64,000 nt of DNA. Source: Chlorogloeopsis sp. ULAP01. Its GTDB lineage: Bacteria > Cyanobacteriota > Cyanobacteriia > Cyanobacteriales > Nostocaceae. Where the stretch lies: the NCBI RefSeq assembly GCF_030381805.1, contig NZ_JAUDRH010000016.1:1-64000 (forward strand). The letters run 5' to 3'. Positions 44,417 through 52,711 of the stretch are shown piece by piece. The first letter of the stretch is position 1; each line of letters opens with the position of its first letter. A model generated the notes under the pieces. That model did not search any database. It saw only the letters and a list, made by a program, of their open reading frames with translations, and was not told the DNA's origin. The translations under genes were made by a program, and so were the position numbers.

Positions 44417-46011
44417 TTAATTTGCTTTGTGATATAACAATTTAGACACATGAGAGCGTGTATTTTCATCCAGTCTATGTAACACTTTATAAACAATGTT
44501 AGTGATTATTATTTTATTTCCTAAATCAAACATTGTCTGAGATTTATCTCCAAAACAGGAAATTTTATCACATATATTACATAAAGCTTTTACTATCATA
44601 GAAAGCCTATCTTGAGGAATTTTATTCTCAGTGTAATTTTCAAGCTGTTCTAGAAATACTCTAATTTGCGTAATACCATCAGGCCGTTTTTGATGAACCA
44701 ATTCTATAAGTTTGTTGCTAAATACTTGAGTATCATCAGCTAAAGTAAGAATGGATTGGAACTGGCTATCGGTTAATTCACCTATTGTTAAATTCAGTCG
44801 AAAATAGATAGGAAATATTTCGGGACAGCATATACGAAGTTGCTTACAGTATTCTAATTTTTGCTGTCTGTCGTCACCATTAATATTACCCCAAACGTCT
44901 CCTAGTTTTGGAAAAAGCTGCATGAGCAAATATTGTACAGGTTGTTTATCCAACTCGTTGAGTTGAGCTAGCCAAGTATTTACTAAACTTTTAACTTTCT
45001 CCTCTGAATAGTTATATTCTATGAAACAGGAAAGTTATTGTATATTTTTTCATAAATGCTGGGGCAAAACAAATGTAGTGATTCTATAGCAATAAAATCA
45101 ACTGCATTAACTTCTCCTTTTACGATAGGATACATTACTGTCAGAGCATTAGTAAAGCTAACAATATCACTAATATTATTAATAAAGTGGTCTATACCTC
45201 GTAAGTAAATATTACCCCAGCGATTTGATTCAAATAGCTCCTCTGGTGTATCAGCCATGATGAAATTCAGCTTTTCAAACAGTAATCTACGTAGCGATGT
45301 TTGATCTGGAGTAGGAATTTCAAACGCATATTGGATAATTTTTTCTAGAGAGTCTCCAGTTTCTGCAAGTGCTTTAGCAACTACTGCTTTATTAAAAAAT
45401 AAAAGATAGACAACATTAGTAAAATGGGGAATTGCTTTGACAATGCGAAAGAGTGTTCTGATATCATCCGCACCAAGTCTATCAATATCGTCAATGGCGA
45501 TGACTATTCGTCGTGGTTGCTGTGCAACTATCTGTTCAACTTCTTCTTTGATTTCAGATGCTTCTTTCTCTTCCTCATCAAATAACTTTGCTACTGCCTT
45601 AGTAGCTTTAGTATAAGGAAGCGGAATTTCCGAAATCACATTCGCAATATCTGCTATTCTCTCTTTCAAGCCTTTCGGTACACTTGTTACTTGACTTAAA
45701 ACATCTTGTAATTGGTCAAAAAATTGCCTTGTAATGTTTTCATTTCCAGAAAATAACCAAGGATTAAAGTGGACTATGATTGGTTGCTCGTTTTCTGGCT
45801 TTTGTTGGAGATAGTTAATGACAAAATTTAGTAACGTAGATTTGCCAGAATTCCAACCACCATACACGGCGATCGCAAATCCTCCTGAAAATTTCATTTT
45901 ACAGATACTATCTGCAAGATACTGGGCAAAGGATGCATATCCTAGCTTGTCTTGTTCAGGAGTAATCAGGGGATTGTTGGCTGATTGTGAATTTATTTCA
46001 GTCTGTGCCAT
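44417..46011 (-). pseudogene. KAP-family P-loop NTPase, frameshifted near 45020
   Basis: The first part (46011-45019) has Walker A in AVYGGWNSGKSTLL, FNPWLFSG, Walker B in RRIVIAIDDIDRL, and NVVYLLFFNKAVVAKAL, the order of KAP NTPases. It ends ...IYNNFPVS-TAG. One base out of frame the sequence continues as EYNYSEEKVKSLVNTWLAQLNELDKQPVQYLL and on to 44417. Adding one base after the TCA codon would join the two. GGAG lies 10 bp before ATG 46011. KAP proteins are membrane-associated NTPases, some linked to phage exclusion; this copy shows no membrane insertion segments in the P-loop domain. Translation of the first part alone would still include the whole P-loop domain. Confidence 0.8.
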
Positions 46012-46113
46012 GAGAAACTTCTCCAACTCGTAACGTAATCGTGGCACAGTTAATAGGTGGTGTATTCCCTATCCCAAGATACAATTTTCAACTCCAAGTA
46101 GCATTCCACAGTT

Positions 46114-46947
46114 ATGCAAATTGACTGGCAAACTGCCAAAACCTACGAAGACATTCTCTATCACAAAGCCGATGGCATTGCTAAAATCACCATTAACCGT
46201 CCACACAAACGCAATGCCTTTCGTCCTAAAACAGTTTTTGAACTTTACGATGCCTTCTGTGATTCCCGCGAAGATACTAGCATAGGTGTAGTTTTATTTA
46301 CAGGTTATGGGCCGCATACAGACGGTAAATATGCGTTTTGTGCGGGAGGTGACCAAAGTGTACGGGGTAATGCAGGTTATTTAGATGATGACGGCATTCC
46401 CCGTTTGAATGTGCTAGATTTACAACGCCTGATCCGAACAATGCCGAAAGTAGTGATTGCCTTGGTAGCTGGTTATGCGATCGGTGGTGGGCATGTTCTT
46501 CACTTAATTTGCGATCTCACCATTGCTGCTGACAATGCCATTTTCGGACAGACTGGCCCTAAAGTAGGCAGTTTTGATGGTGGTTTTGGAGCTAGTTATC
46601 TCGCTCGTATAGTTGGACAAAAAAAGGCACGAGAAATTTGGTTTCTCTGTCGCCAGTACGACGCTAAACAAGCACTAGAAATGGGCTTAGTTAACTGCGT
46701 TGTGCCAGTAGAACAATTAGAGGCAGAAGGTATCCAGTGGGGAAAAGAGATTTTAGAAAAAAGTCCAATTGCGATTCGTTGTCTAAAAGCAGCATTTAAT
46801 GCTGACTGTGACGGGCAAGCTGGTTTACAAGAGCTTGCTGGTAATGCCACTTTACTTTATTACATGACAGAAGAAGGAGTCGAGGGTAAACAAGCATTTT
46901 TGGAAAAACGTCCACCTAATTTTCGTCAGTATCCTTGGTTACCCTAA
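46114..46947 (+). CDS. menB: 1,4-dihydroxy-2-naphthoyl-CoA synthase
   Basis: A crotonase-fold enzyme that closes the naphthoquinone ring in phylloquinone (vitamin K1) synthesis, required for photosystem I. Motifs: ITINRPHKRNAFRPKTV, FCAGGDQSVRG, GYAIGGGHVLHLICDLTIAAD, GQTGPKVGSFDGGFGASYLARIVGQKKAREIWFL and the C-terminal EGVEGKQAFLEKRPPNF. The 277-residue length is typical. It is divergent from the KAP gene; a terminator-like hairpin follows. Confidence 0.96.
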   Translation: MQIDWQTAKTYEDILYHKADGIAKITINRPHKRNAFRPKTVFELYDAFCDSREDTSIGVVLFTGYGPHTDGKYAFCAGGDQSVRGNAGYLDDDGIPRLNVLDLQRLIRTMPKVVIALVAGYAIGGGHVLHLICDLTIAADNAIFGQTGPKVGSFDGGFGASYLARIVGQKKAREIWFLCRQYDAKQALEMGLVNCVVPVEQLEAEGIQWGKEILEKSPIAIRCLKAAFNADCDGQAGLQELAGNATLLYYMTEEGVEGKQAFLEKRPPNFRQYPWLP

Positions 46948-46956
46948 AATTGCAAA

Positions 46957-46984
46957 AATCGCTCCTTAATATCGAGGAGCGATT
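46957..46984 (+). terminator. Terminator-like hairpin after menB
   Basis: AATCGCTCCT (46957-46966) pairs perfectly with AGGAGCGATT (46975-46984) around an eight-base loop, 10 bp after the menB stop. The following T-run is weak (CTTAAAT). Confidence 0.6.
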
Positions 46985-47286
46985 CTTAAATATTAAGGTC
47001 ATTTATAGACCTATACAGTTCCACATCTACTTAGCGGGGAGTATTCACGCTTATGTTAATAAAAGTTAAAAGTAAATTTTCTTTTAGACTGCCTGCAAAG
47101 AAATTTTTTAATAACTAACAACTCTCTGTGCTGCTTCGGTTTCCAAATGCCAAATGTAAAAAGTTGTCTCTCAAAAATTCTTGGTTTCATTTTTTTGGTT
47201 TAGATGAAATTCACCCTGACGATGCATTTGAACACTATACAAATTTTATTTTTGTAATTTAACTGCCCTTGGTCTAAACCACACAG
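46985..47286. other. Intergenic region downstream of menB
   Basis: About 300 AT-rich bases between convergent genes; nothing recognisable. Confidence 0.4.
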
Positions 47287-47583
47287 CTAACTTATTACTA
47301 CTTTTGCTTTTGGCTGTTCAGTAGTATTGCTAACTGTTCCTTCAATTGAAGCAATAACTACTTTCTTGATCTCTGAAGGGATCGCTGGGGTGGCATCTGG
47401 CAAATTCCAAACATCTTCCAAACTTTCCCATGAGGGAGCAAAGGGCGGAAGTGATAGAGAGCAAGCCTTCCAATTAGCTTGAACTGGCGCTCCTAACTGC
47501 TGACACATACCACCACGACGACCCTCTGGCTGATAGTAGCGACAATATCTACAAGCAGAAGTTAAGTCTTTAATATTTTTCAT
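47287..47583 (-). CDS. Hypothetical cysteine-rich small protein
   Basis: A 98-residue protein. The first half has a compact cysteine pattern, CRYCRYYQPEGRRGGMCQQLGAPVQANWKAC split by basic and glycine residues (CxxC, then C, then C), which may bind a metal or cluster. SLSLPPFAPSWESLEDVW follows, then a variable tail. I recall similar conserved hypothetical proteins in filamentous cyanobacteria but no function. The start is ATG 47583 with AAAGG about 10 bp upstream; an in-frame codon at 47607 is less likely. Confidence 0.65.
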   Translation of the reverse strand: MKNIKDLTSACRYCRYYQPEGRRGGMCQQLGAPVQANWKACSLSLPPFAPSWESLEDVWNLPDATPAIPSEIKKVVIASIEGTVSNTTEQPKAKVVIS

Positions 47584-48156
47584 AATATATTGCCTTTTAC
47601 GGCTCATTTACATAATCTAATTTTGCATCTAGATATAAATACTGATAAGAGCCAAAAAGCATATTTTTATCTAGGTTATAGCGATCCCTAAGAAATAATT
47701 TGCTTTAGAATCTTTTTAGCTTTGTGTTATATATTTCAATTATTTTAGTTAACATTACGATACATATACTTCCAAAGTTAGACTCTAATGACTTTTGACT
47801 TAAAATTGCTAGGGATCAAGGTTAAAAACTAAGCTCTCAATTCCTTTTAATCTTCTAATCTTAGCAAAAGATATACATAAGAGCATAAAGGCAATCGTAT
47901 ATTCTGCCATATTAAGTCTTAGAAAAAAGGTAGCCTGTGTAACGTTTGAATGACAAAAATTTCTATCCAATGGGAGAAGAATGTGCTTAAGAATAAATTA
48001 GCTAATAAAGTTTCGTTCAACTATTGAGCTATGACCGAAATAAAGAAATAGTTTATGAACCTCCTACTTGTGTATAAGTACCTTTAGGGCAAGCTGATAA
48101 TCAGGCTAGTAAAATTACTAGATATAGATGCCTTGAACTATTCTAGTGGCCTTGTT
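47584..48156. other. 573-bp AT-rich region
   Basis: No supported gene or RNA. It holds the promoter of the Cys-rich protein gene. It borders the second copy of the 91-bp dispersed repeat. Confidence 0.4.
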
Positions 48157-48247
48157 ATACTATTTAACTTTTTGAGTGATTCATATTCAACCCCTCCCAA
48201 CCTCCCCTTACTAAGGGGAGGTGCCATAGGCGGTGGGGTACATCCAT
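48157..48247. repeat. Dispersed repeat, right copy (inverted partner at 1-91)
   Basis: Inverted copy of the repeat at the left window edge, with 88 of 91 positions identical by eye. It has the same CCTCCCCTTA-C-TAAGGGGAGG hairpin. This copy lies in non-coding DNA, 115 bp from the dciA stop, unlike the left copy that overlaps a gene end. Confidence 0.9.
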
Positions 48248-48362
48248 ATCAGCCTTTTCGTGAAATAGTATTAGCACTAGGCTTAACCTAACTAAACTAA
48301 ATGCAAATAAAAATAATGTGAATCCAGAAAATCAACAATTATAGTTGTAACAAAAATTACAG

Positions 48363-48923
48363 TTAAGAGTCAAAAGTATTTGAAAACTTTTTAGCAGCAC
48401 ACAGACAACAGACTTGCCAACGTTGTAGTTCCCCAGGAGGAGTAGGACATTGACATTGAGGACACAAGGGTAAGTGATGCGATCGCGCTTGTACAGTTTT
48501 TGCCCAATCAGCAAACGCTGTATTTGCGTTTTTGGCAGTCAACGGAACCTCAGGGGGCGATGTGATTTCCTCATCCAGGTGACTCGGATGCTGTTGCGGA
48601 AGGAGTATTTGTTGATCGGCAATTTCTTTTTTAGAATGCCAATAAGCTGTAGAAAAACGAATATCTAACAAAGGAGTAGGCAGCACTGCATTGACCTTAA
48701 CAAGCAGACGCTGACGTTCAAAAGTTAGGTTTTGTGTCCAAGCAGCACTAGAAGCAGCCACATACAAGACATCACGTTGTATCGATATTGGGCGAGTATG
48801 GGCGGCGATCGCAACTCCGACAATTTCAGCCCAGCAGCAAAGCAAACGCTGGAACGGCTGCTGTTGTAATTTTGTCTGTATTTCTAGACTACCTAAAATA
48901 TTGTTAACTGAGTTCAAAGACAT
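48363..48923 (-). CDS. dciA: DciA-like (DUF721) protein with zinc ribbon
   Basis: A 186-residue protein. Residues 1-100 form the DUF721 domain (LCCWAEIVGVAIAAHTRPISIQRDVLYVAASSAAWTQNLTFERQRLL), the domain of DciA, the ancestral loader of the replicative helicase DnaB. The C-terminus has two CxxC pairs (CPQCQC, CCLC) typical of a zinc ribbon in the cyanobacterial form. The middle is a variable linker. Role: chromosome replication initiation, by family knowledge. Confidence 0.8.
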   Translation of the reverse strand: MSLNSVNNILGSLEIQTKLQQQPFQRLLCCWAEIVGVAIAAHTRPISIQRDVLYVAASSAAWTQNLTFERQRLLVKVNAVLPTPLLDIRFSTAYWHSKKEIADQQILLPQQHPSHLDEEITSPPEVPLTAKNANTAFADWAKTVQARSHHLPLCPQCQCPTPPGELQRWQVCCLCAAKKFSNTFDS

Positions 48924-49115
48924 CCTGGTATGGGCGTGTCAAAATAGCATCTAGATGATGGAATAACCTTATGCTAATTTCACAGTTTTTTAGTACAACT
49001 GTATTTTGAAATTTAAATTAAATTATCACCGATTAGCTAACAGTTTTTAGCTAGCCGTTTTTAACTTTACTATTATTCCTAATTTTCGGCAGTCTAAATT
49101 TGAGGCAGATAGGCA

Positions 49116-50423
49116 ATGAGTCAAAATCACCTGGAAGATTCGGGTGTACAGTCGTCTAAAACACCTGGCTTGAAGCCAGTTCTAGCAGCAGCACTGGCAA
49201 GTTTAGAAGTACAACTAGAGCAAGAGTTAACGCGATATCGACGAACGCGGTTAGCTGCATATAGAACACTCAATCAACCCCGGATGCGTGCTTCAATGAG
49301 CAATCAAGCTCAGAAGATAGCTGTTGTGACGACTGCGGGGGTGACAACTCAACCACCACCCATTGGAGAAAATGTTAACGAAATTTCCTTGCCCCAAGTT
49401 TCATCCTCCACACCGCCAACAGTTGTAGCAGATATTCATGAGGAATCGCCAAAGTCTGAAAAGGAAAACTTGCCAAGACAGCATACTCTTCAAATCTCCT
49501 CTGCATCCACCACAGAAGAAAAACCAACATTGCCAACACCAAATTCTGCCAATATTGTTCCTGCGGCGATCGGGGAAAATAAGAGTGAAGATATTGTCAA
49601 GCCGCAAGCTACTCCCAAACCACCAGATGACTATTTAGAATCATCAGAAGCACTGCTGCGGAGTTTGGCACAAGAACAACCCCAAACAACTAAAATTCGC
49701 ACTTCCAGCGATAGTCTGCTCTCGCCCATAGGTATTGGCTCGATGCTATTGCTATTACTATCGAGTCTTACCCTTGGTTATGTAATGTTTAATCCAAAAA
49801 GTTTACCCCAGTTTAGTTTAAATAATTTGTTTCAAAGAAACGCTTCCAACTCAGGGATAAAGACTGAAAATGTAAGCAGCAACACTAAAGCACAGACGCA
49901 AGCACCACTCACACCCATACCAAAATATCCTAATTTGGCTAACAACGAATTTTCAGAGGTGAAAACCCCTGATGATGTAGTTGGTTTAGCACCTACAGCC
50001 ACACCAACTTTAATATCAACACCCAGCCCAGTTGTTACCCAAAACCCCATAGTTTCTCCCACAACCACTGCTCAGGCACCACCGTTGCCGATCGCAACAC
50101 CCAGCCCAGTTATTACTCCTACAAATACAGCCCAAGTACCACAGCCGACTGCCACAGCCACACCCTCCCCCCAACCAACTCCCACCCCAGAAAAGCTGGA
50201 TGATGCAGAAATTAAACCGTTGGCGGATGGCTTCTATCATGTGGTCGTTGATAATCAAGGTGACAATAATTTGACTAAAGCACGGCTAGCAGTTCCTGAT
50301 GCTTATTTGTCACCCGAAAAAAAATTTATTTATCTAGGAGCTTTTAAGACAAAAGAGCAAGTCAAACAACATTTGCAAATGTTAGAGACAAAAGGAATTA
50401 AAGCTAGGGTGCAGCAGCCATAA
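49116..50423 (+). CDS. Single-pass membrane protein with SPOR-like C-terminus
   Basis: A 435-residue protein. The N-terminal part is cytoplasmic and low complexity. One membrane helix lies at about 208-227 (GIGSMLLLLLSSLTLGYVMF). A long Pro/Thr/Ser-rich segment (about 260-360, many TPSPVVT/TPTNTAQ units) spans the periplasm. The last 70 residues (DGFYHVVVDNQGDNNLTKAR, FIYLGAFKTKEQVKQHLQMLETKGIKARV) look like a SPOR domain, which binds denuded peptidoglycan at division sites. A role in cell division or envelope maintenance is inferred. It lies 84 bp upstream of the PspA/Vipp1 pair. Confidence 0.75.
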   Translation: MSQNHLEDSGVQSSKTPGLKPVLAAALASLEVQLEQELTRYRRTRLAAYRTLNQPRMRASMSNQAQKIAVVTTAGVTTQPPPIGENVNEISLPQVSSSTPPTVVADIHEESPKSEKENLPRQHTLQISSASTTEEKPTLPTPNSANIVPAAIGENKSEDIVKPQATPKPPDDYLESSEALLRSLAQEQPQTTKIRTSSDSLLSPIGIGSMLLLLLSSLTLGYVMFNPKSLPQFSLNNLFQRNASNSGIKTENVSSNTKAQTQAPLTPIPKYPNLANNEFSEVKTPDDVVGLAPTATPTLISTPSPVVTQNPIVSPTTTAQAPPLPIATPSPVITPTNTAQVPQPTATATPSPQPTPTPEKLDDAEIKPLADGFYHVVVDNQGDNNLTKARLAVPDAYLSPEKKFIYLGAFKTKEQVKQHLQMLETKGIKARVQQP

Positions 50424-50506
50424 CGAGTCAGACGATAAGATACCATGAGGTAAATATCTACTCATAACTTTGCTGCTGACTGGCAAAATATCATTGGAGG
50501 GCCGAC

Positions 50507-51181
50507 ATGGGACTGATAGACCGTATCGGGCGGGCAATTCGTGCTAACATCAATAGTTTAATTGGGGCTACCGAAGATCCAGAAAAAGTCCTGGAACAAG
50601 CTGTAATCGAAATGCAGGACAATTTGGTGCAGTTACGACAAGCAGTAGCAGCAGCGATCGCCAGCCAAAAACGCACCGAACGGCAGGCGGCTCAAGCGCA
50701 GTCTGCGGCAGAGGAATGGTATCGTCGCGCCCAAATAGCACTACAACAAGGCAACGAACCTCTAGCACGGGAAGCTCTGACCAAACGTCAAGCTTATCAA
50801 AAAACTGCCACAGATCTCTTAAACCAGATTGAAGAACAAAGTAGCGTTGTGGCTAGATTAAAAAAAGATATGCGGGAACTCGAACTCAAAATTACTGAGC
50901 TGAGAACCAGAAAAGATATTTATATTGCCCGCGCTCGTTCTGCTGAAGCTTCTGTACGGTTGCGAGAAATGCTGGATGGAGTTTCGGGTACAAGCAGCTT
51001 AAGTGCTTTTGAGCGCATGGAAGATAAAGTTTTACAACTCGAAGCCCAAAAAGATGCTATTGCCGTTACGGGTACAGATGAACTAGAGAAAAAATTTGCA
51101 GTCTTAGAGTCTAGTGTTGATAATGATTTGGCGCAAATGAAGGCACAACTTCCTAGTAGTAAGGAAAATACCCAATCCTGA
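50507..51181 (+). CDS. pspA: PspA/IM30 family protein (short paralogue)
   Basis: A 224-residue ESCRT-III-like membrane-remodelling protein, nearly all coiled coil after the amphipathic N-terminal helix (MGLIDRIGRAIRANINSLIG). Family signatures are DPEKVLEQAVIEMQDNLVQLRQAVA and LSAFERMEDKVLQLEAQKDA. It lacks the C-terminal extension of Vipp1, so I call it the PspA-like form, thought to act in envelope stress. GGAGGG lies just before the ATG. The Vipp1-like paralogue follows on the same strand. Confidence 0.9.
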   Translation: MGLIDRIGRAIRANINSLIGATEDPEKVLEQAVIEMQDNLVQLRQAVAAAIASQKRTERQAAQAQSAAEEWYRRAQIALQQGNEPLAREALTKRQAYQKTATDLLNQIEEQSSVVARLKKDMRELELKITELRTRKDIYIARARSAEASVRLREMLDGVSGTSSLSAFERMEDKVLQLEAQKDAIAVTGTDELEKKFAVLESSVDNDLAQMKAQLPSSKENTQS

Positions 51182-51342
51182 AGAATAGAAAAAATTGGGC
51201 AATGACCAATTGAAAAGCATATCTTAATCAATAAAGACTAATACAGGGGAGGACTGAACCAGTCTAGAAAGATTAAATTTAAATAAGTAGGCATTAAATA
51301 GTAAAAAAGTAGCGCGTAAATCTCAAAAGGAAAAACAAAGTT

Positions 51343-52122
51343 ATGGGATTATTTGATCGCATTAAGAGAGTAGTCAGCGCCAACCTCAACGATATGGTCA
51401 GCAAAGCCGAAGACCCTGAAAAGATGTTGGAACAAGCCATTCTGGAAATGCAGGAAGACTTGGTACAACTGCGTCAGGGAGTTGCTCAGGCGATCGCTGC
51501 TCAAAAACGTACCGAAAAACAGTACAATGATGCTCAAAATGAAATCAATAAATGGCAACGCAATGCCCAGTTAGCTCTGCAAAAAGGCGACGAAAATTTA
51601 GCCAGGCAAGCACTAGAGCGCAAAAAGACTTTTACAGAATCAGGAACTGCCCTCAAAGCTAGCCTAGAGCAGCAATCCGTTCAGGTAGAATCTCTCAAGC
51701 GCAACTTAATTCAGCTCGAAAGCAAGATTTCTGAGGCCAAAACCAAAAAAGAAATGCTCAAAGCTCGGATCACAGCCGCCAAAGCCCAAGAACAACTCCA
51801 AGGTATGGTACGCGGTATGAATACCAGCAGTGCAATGGCTGCATTCGAGCGCATGGAAGAAAAAGTCATGATCCAAGAAGCTCGTGCTCAATCGTCGGCT
51901 GAGTTGGCTGGAGCAGACTTAGAACAGCAATTTGCTCGTTTGGAGGCTAGTAGTGATATCGATGATGAACTGGCAGCTTTAAAAGCTCAGATTTCCCTAC
52001 CAGGTGCTACGCCCAATCAACAGCAATTACCACCAGAAACCTCTGCGCCAAAATCAAATCAACAATCTGAAGTGGTTGATGCCGAGTTGGATTCCCTACG
52101 CAAGCAACTGGATCAAATGTAA
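51343..52122 (+). CDS. vipp1: Vipp1/IM30 thylakoid membrane-remodelling protein
   Basis: A 259-residue PspA-family protein with the same core (MGLFDRIKRVVSANLNDMVSKAEDPEKMLEQAILEMQEDL, then AAFERMEEKVMIQEARAQ) plus about 35 extra C-terminal residues after a Pro/Gln/Ser linker (SEVVDAELDSLRKQLDQM), the small helix that distinguishes Vipp1 from PspA. Vipp1 is needed for thylakoid membrane formation and repair. A 160-bp gap separates it from the short paralogue; a terminator follows. Confidence 0.92.
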   Translation: MGLFDRIKRVVSANLNDMVSKAEDPEKMLEQAILEMQEDLVQLRQGVAQAIAAQKRTEKQYNDAQNEINKWQRNAQLALQKGDENLARQALERKKTFTESGTALKASLEQQSVQVESLKRNLIQLESKISEAKTKKEMLKARITAAKAQEQLQGMVRGMNTSSAMAAFERMEEKVMIQEARAQSSAELAGADLEQQFARLEASSDIDDELAALKAQISLPGATPNQQQLPPETSAPKSNQQSEVVDAELDSLRKQLDQM

Positions 52123-52146
52123 AAGTTATAGTTCCTTATTCAAGTT

Positions 52147-52176
52147 AATCCCACGCCTATTGGTAGTGGGATTTTG
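52147..52176 (+). terminator. Intrinsic terminator after vipp1
   Basis: AATCCCAC (52147-52154) pairs with GTGGGATT (52166-52173) around an 11-base loop, continuing into TTG. It lies 25 bp after the vipp1 stop. Confidence 0.65.
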
Positions 52177-52322
52177 TGTCCACAAGTGACCATCATAAAA
52201 GTTAATAGTTGATCGTAAAAATCACTATTGACTATTGGTTATGGACGATTGACTACTTTGGGATAGAGTAATTTGTGTGTCAATTTATAACGATAAAACG
52301 ATATCACCTGATGGAGACTGGA

Positions 52323-52652
52323 ATGAATAAGGGTGTAAAAGCCATAACTGATGCCGAATTTGAAAACGAAGTCATGCAAGCCTCCAGCCCGGTGTTGGTT
52401 TACTTTTGGGCTTCCTGGTGCGGGCCTTGTCGATTGATGTCGCCATTGATAAACTTAGCTGCTGATACCTATAGCGATCGCTTGAAAGTGGTGAAAATGG
52501 AAGTTGATCCCAACCCAGCCACTGTTAAGCAATACCAGGTAGAGGGAGTGCCGGCTCTACGACTCATTCAAGGGGAACAACTCCTAGCATCAACTGAAGG
52601 TGTCATTACCAAAGATAAATTACTCGATTTGTTAGATACTCACTTAAATTAG
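52323..52652 (+). CDS. Thioredoxin-family protein
   Basis: A 109-residue thioredoxin with the active site FWASWCGPCRLM, the cis-proline loop GVPALRLI and the usual fold order. Function: disulfide reduction. Details such as the odd VKAITDAEFENEVMQ start suggest a specialised cyanobacterial thioredoxin rather than the main TrxA. ATG 52323 has GGAG 6 bp upstream; in-frame upstream codons (from 52275) are less likely. Its stop codon lies in a heptamer repeat. Confidence 0.88.
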   Translation: MNKGVKAITDAEFENEVMQASSPVLVYFWASWCGPCRLMSPLINLAADTYSDRLKVVKMEVDPNPATVKQYQVEGVPALRLIQGEQLLASTEGVITKDKLLDLLDTHLN

Positions 52653-52695
52653 TCATTAGTCATTAGTCATTGGTCATTAACTAATGACTAATGAC
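52649..52695. repeat. Heptamer repeat forming a 16-bp perfect hairpin
   Basis: TTAGTCA three times, then TTGGTCA, then the reverse orientation. GTCATTAGTCATTAGT (52652-52667) pairs perfectly with ACTAATGACTAATGAC (52680-52695). The thioredoxin stop codon (52650-52652) is part of the first units, and the aminotransferase ribosome-binding site (AAGGA) starts right after the last. Confidence 0.9.
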
Positions 52696-52711
52696 GAAGG
52701 ACAAATCACAT

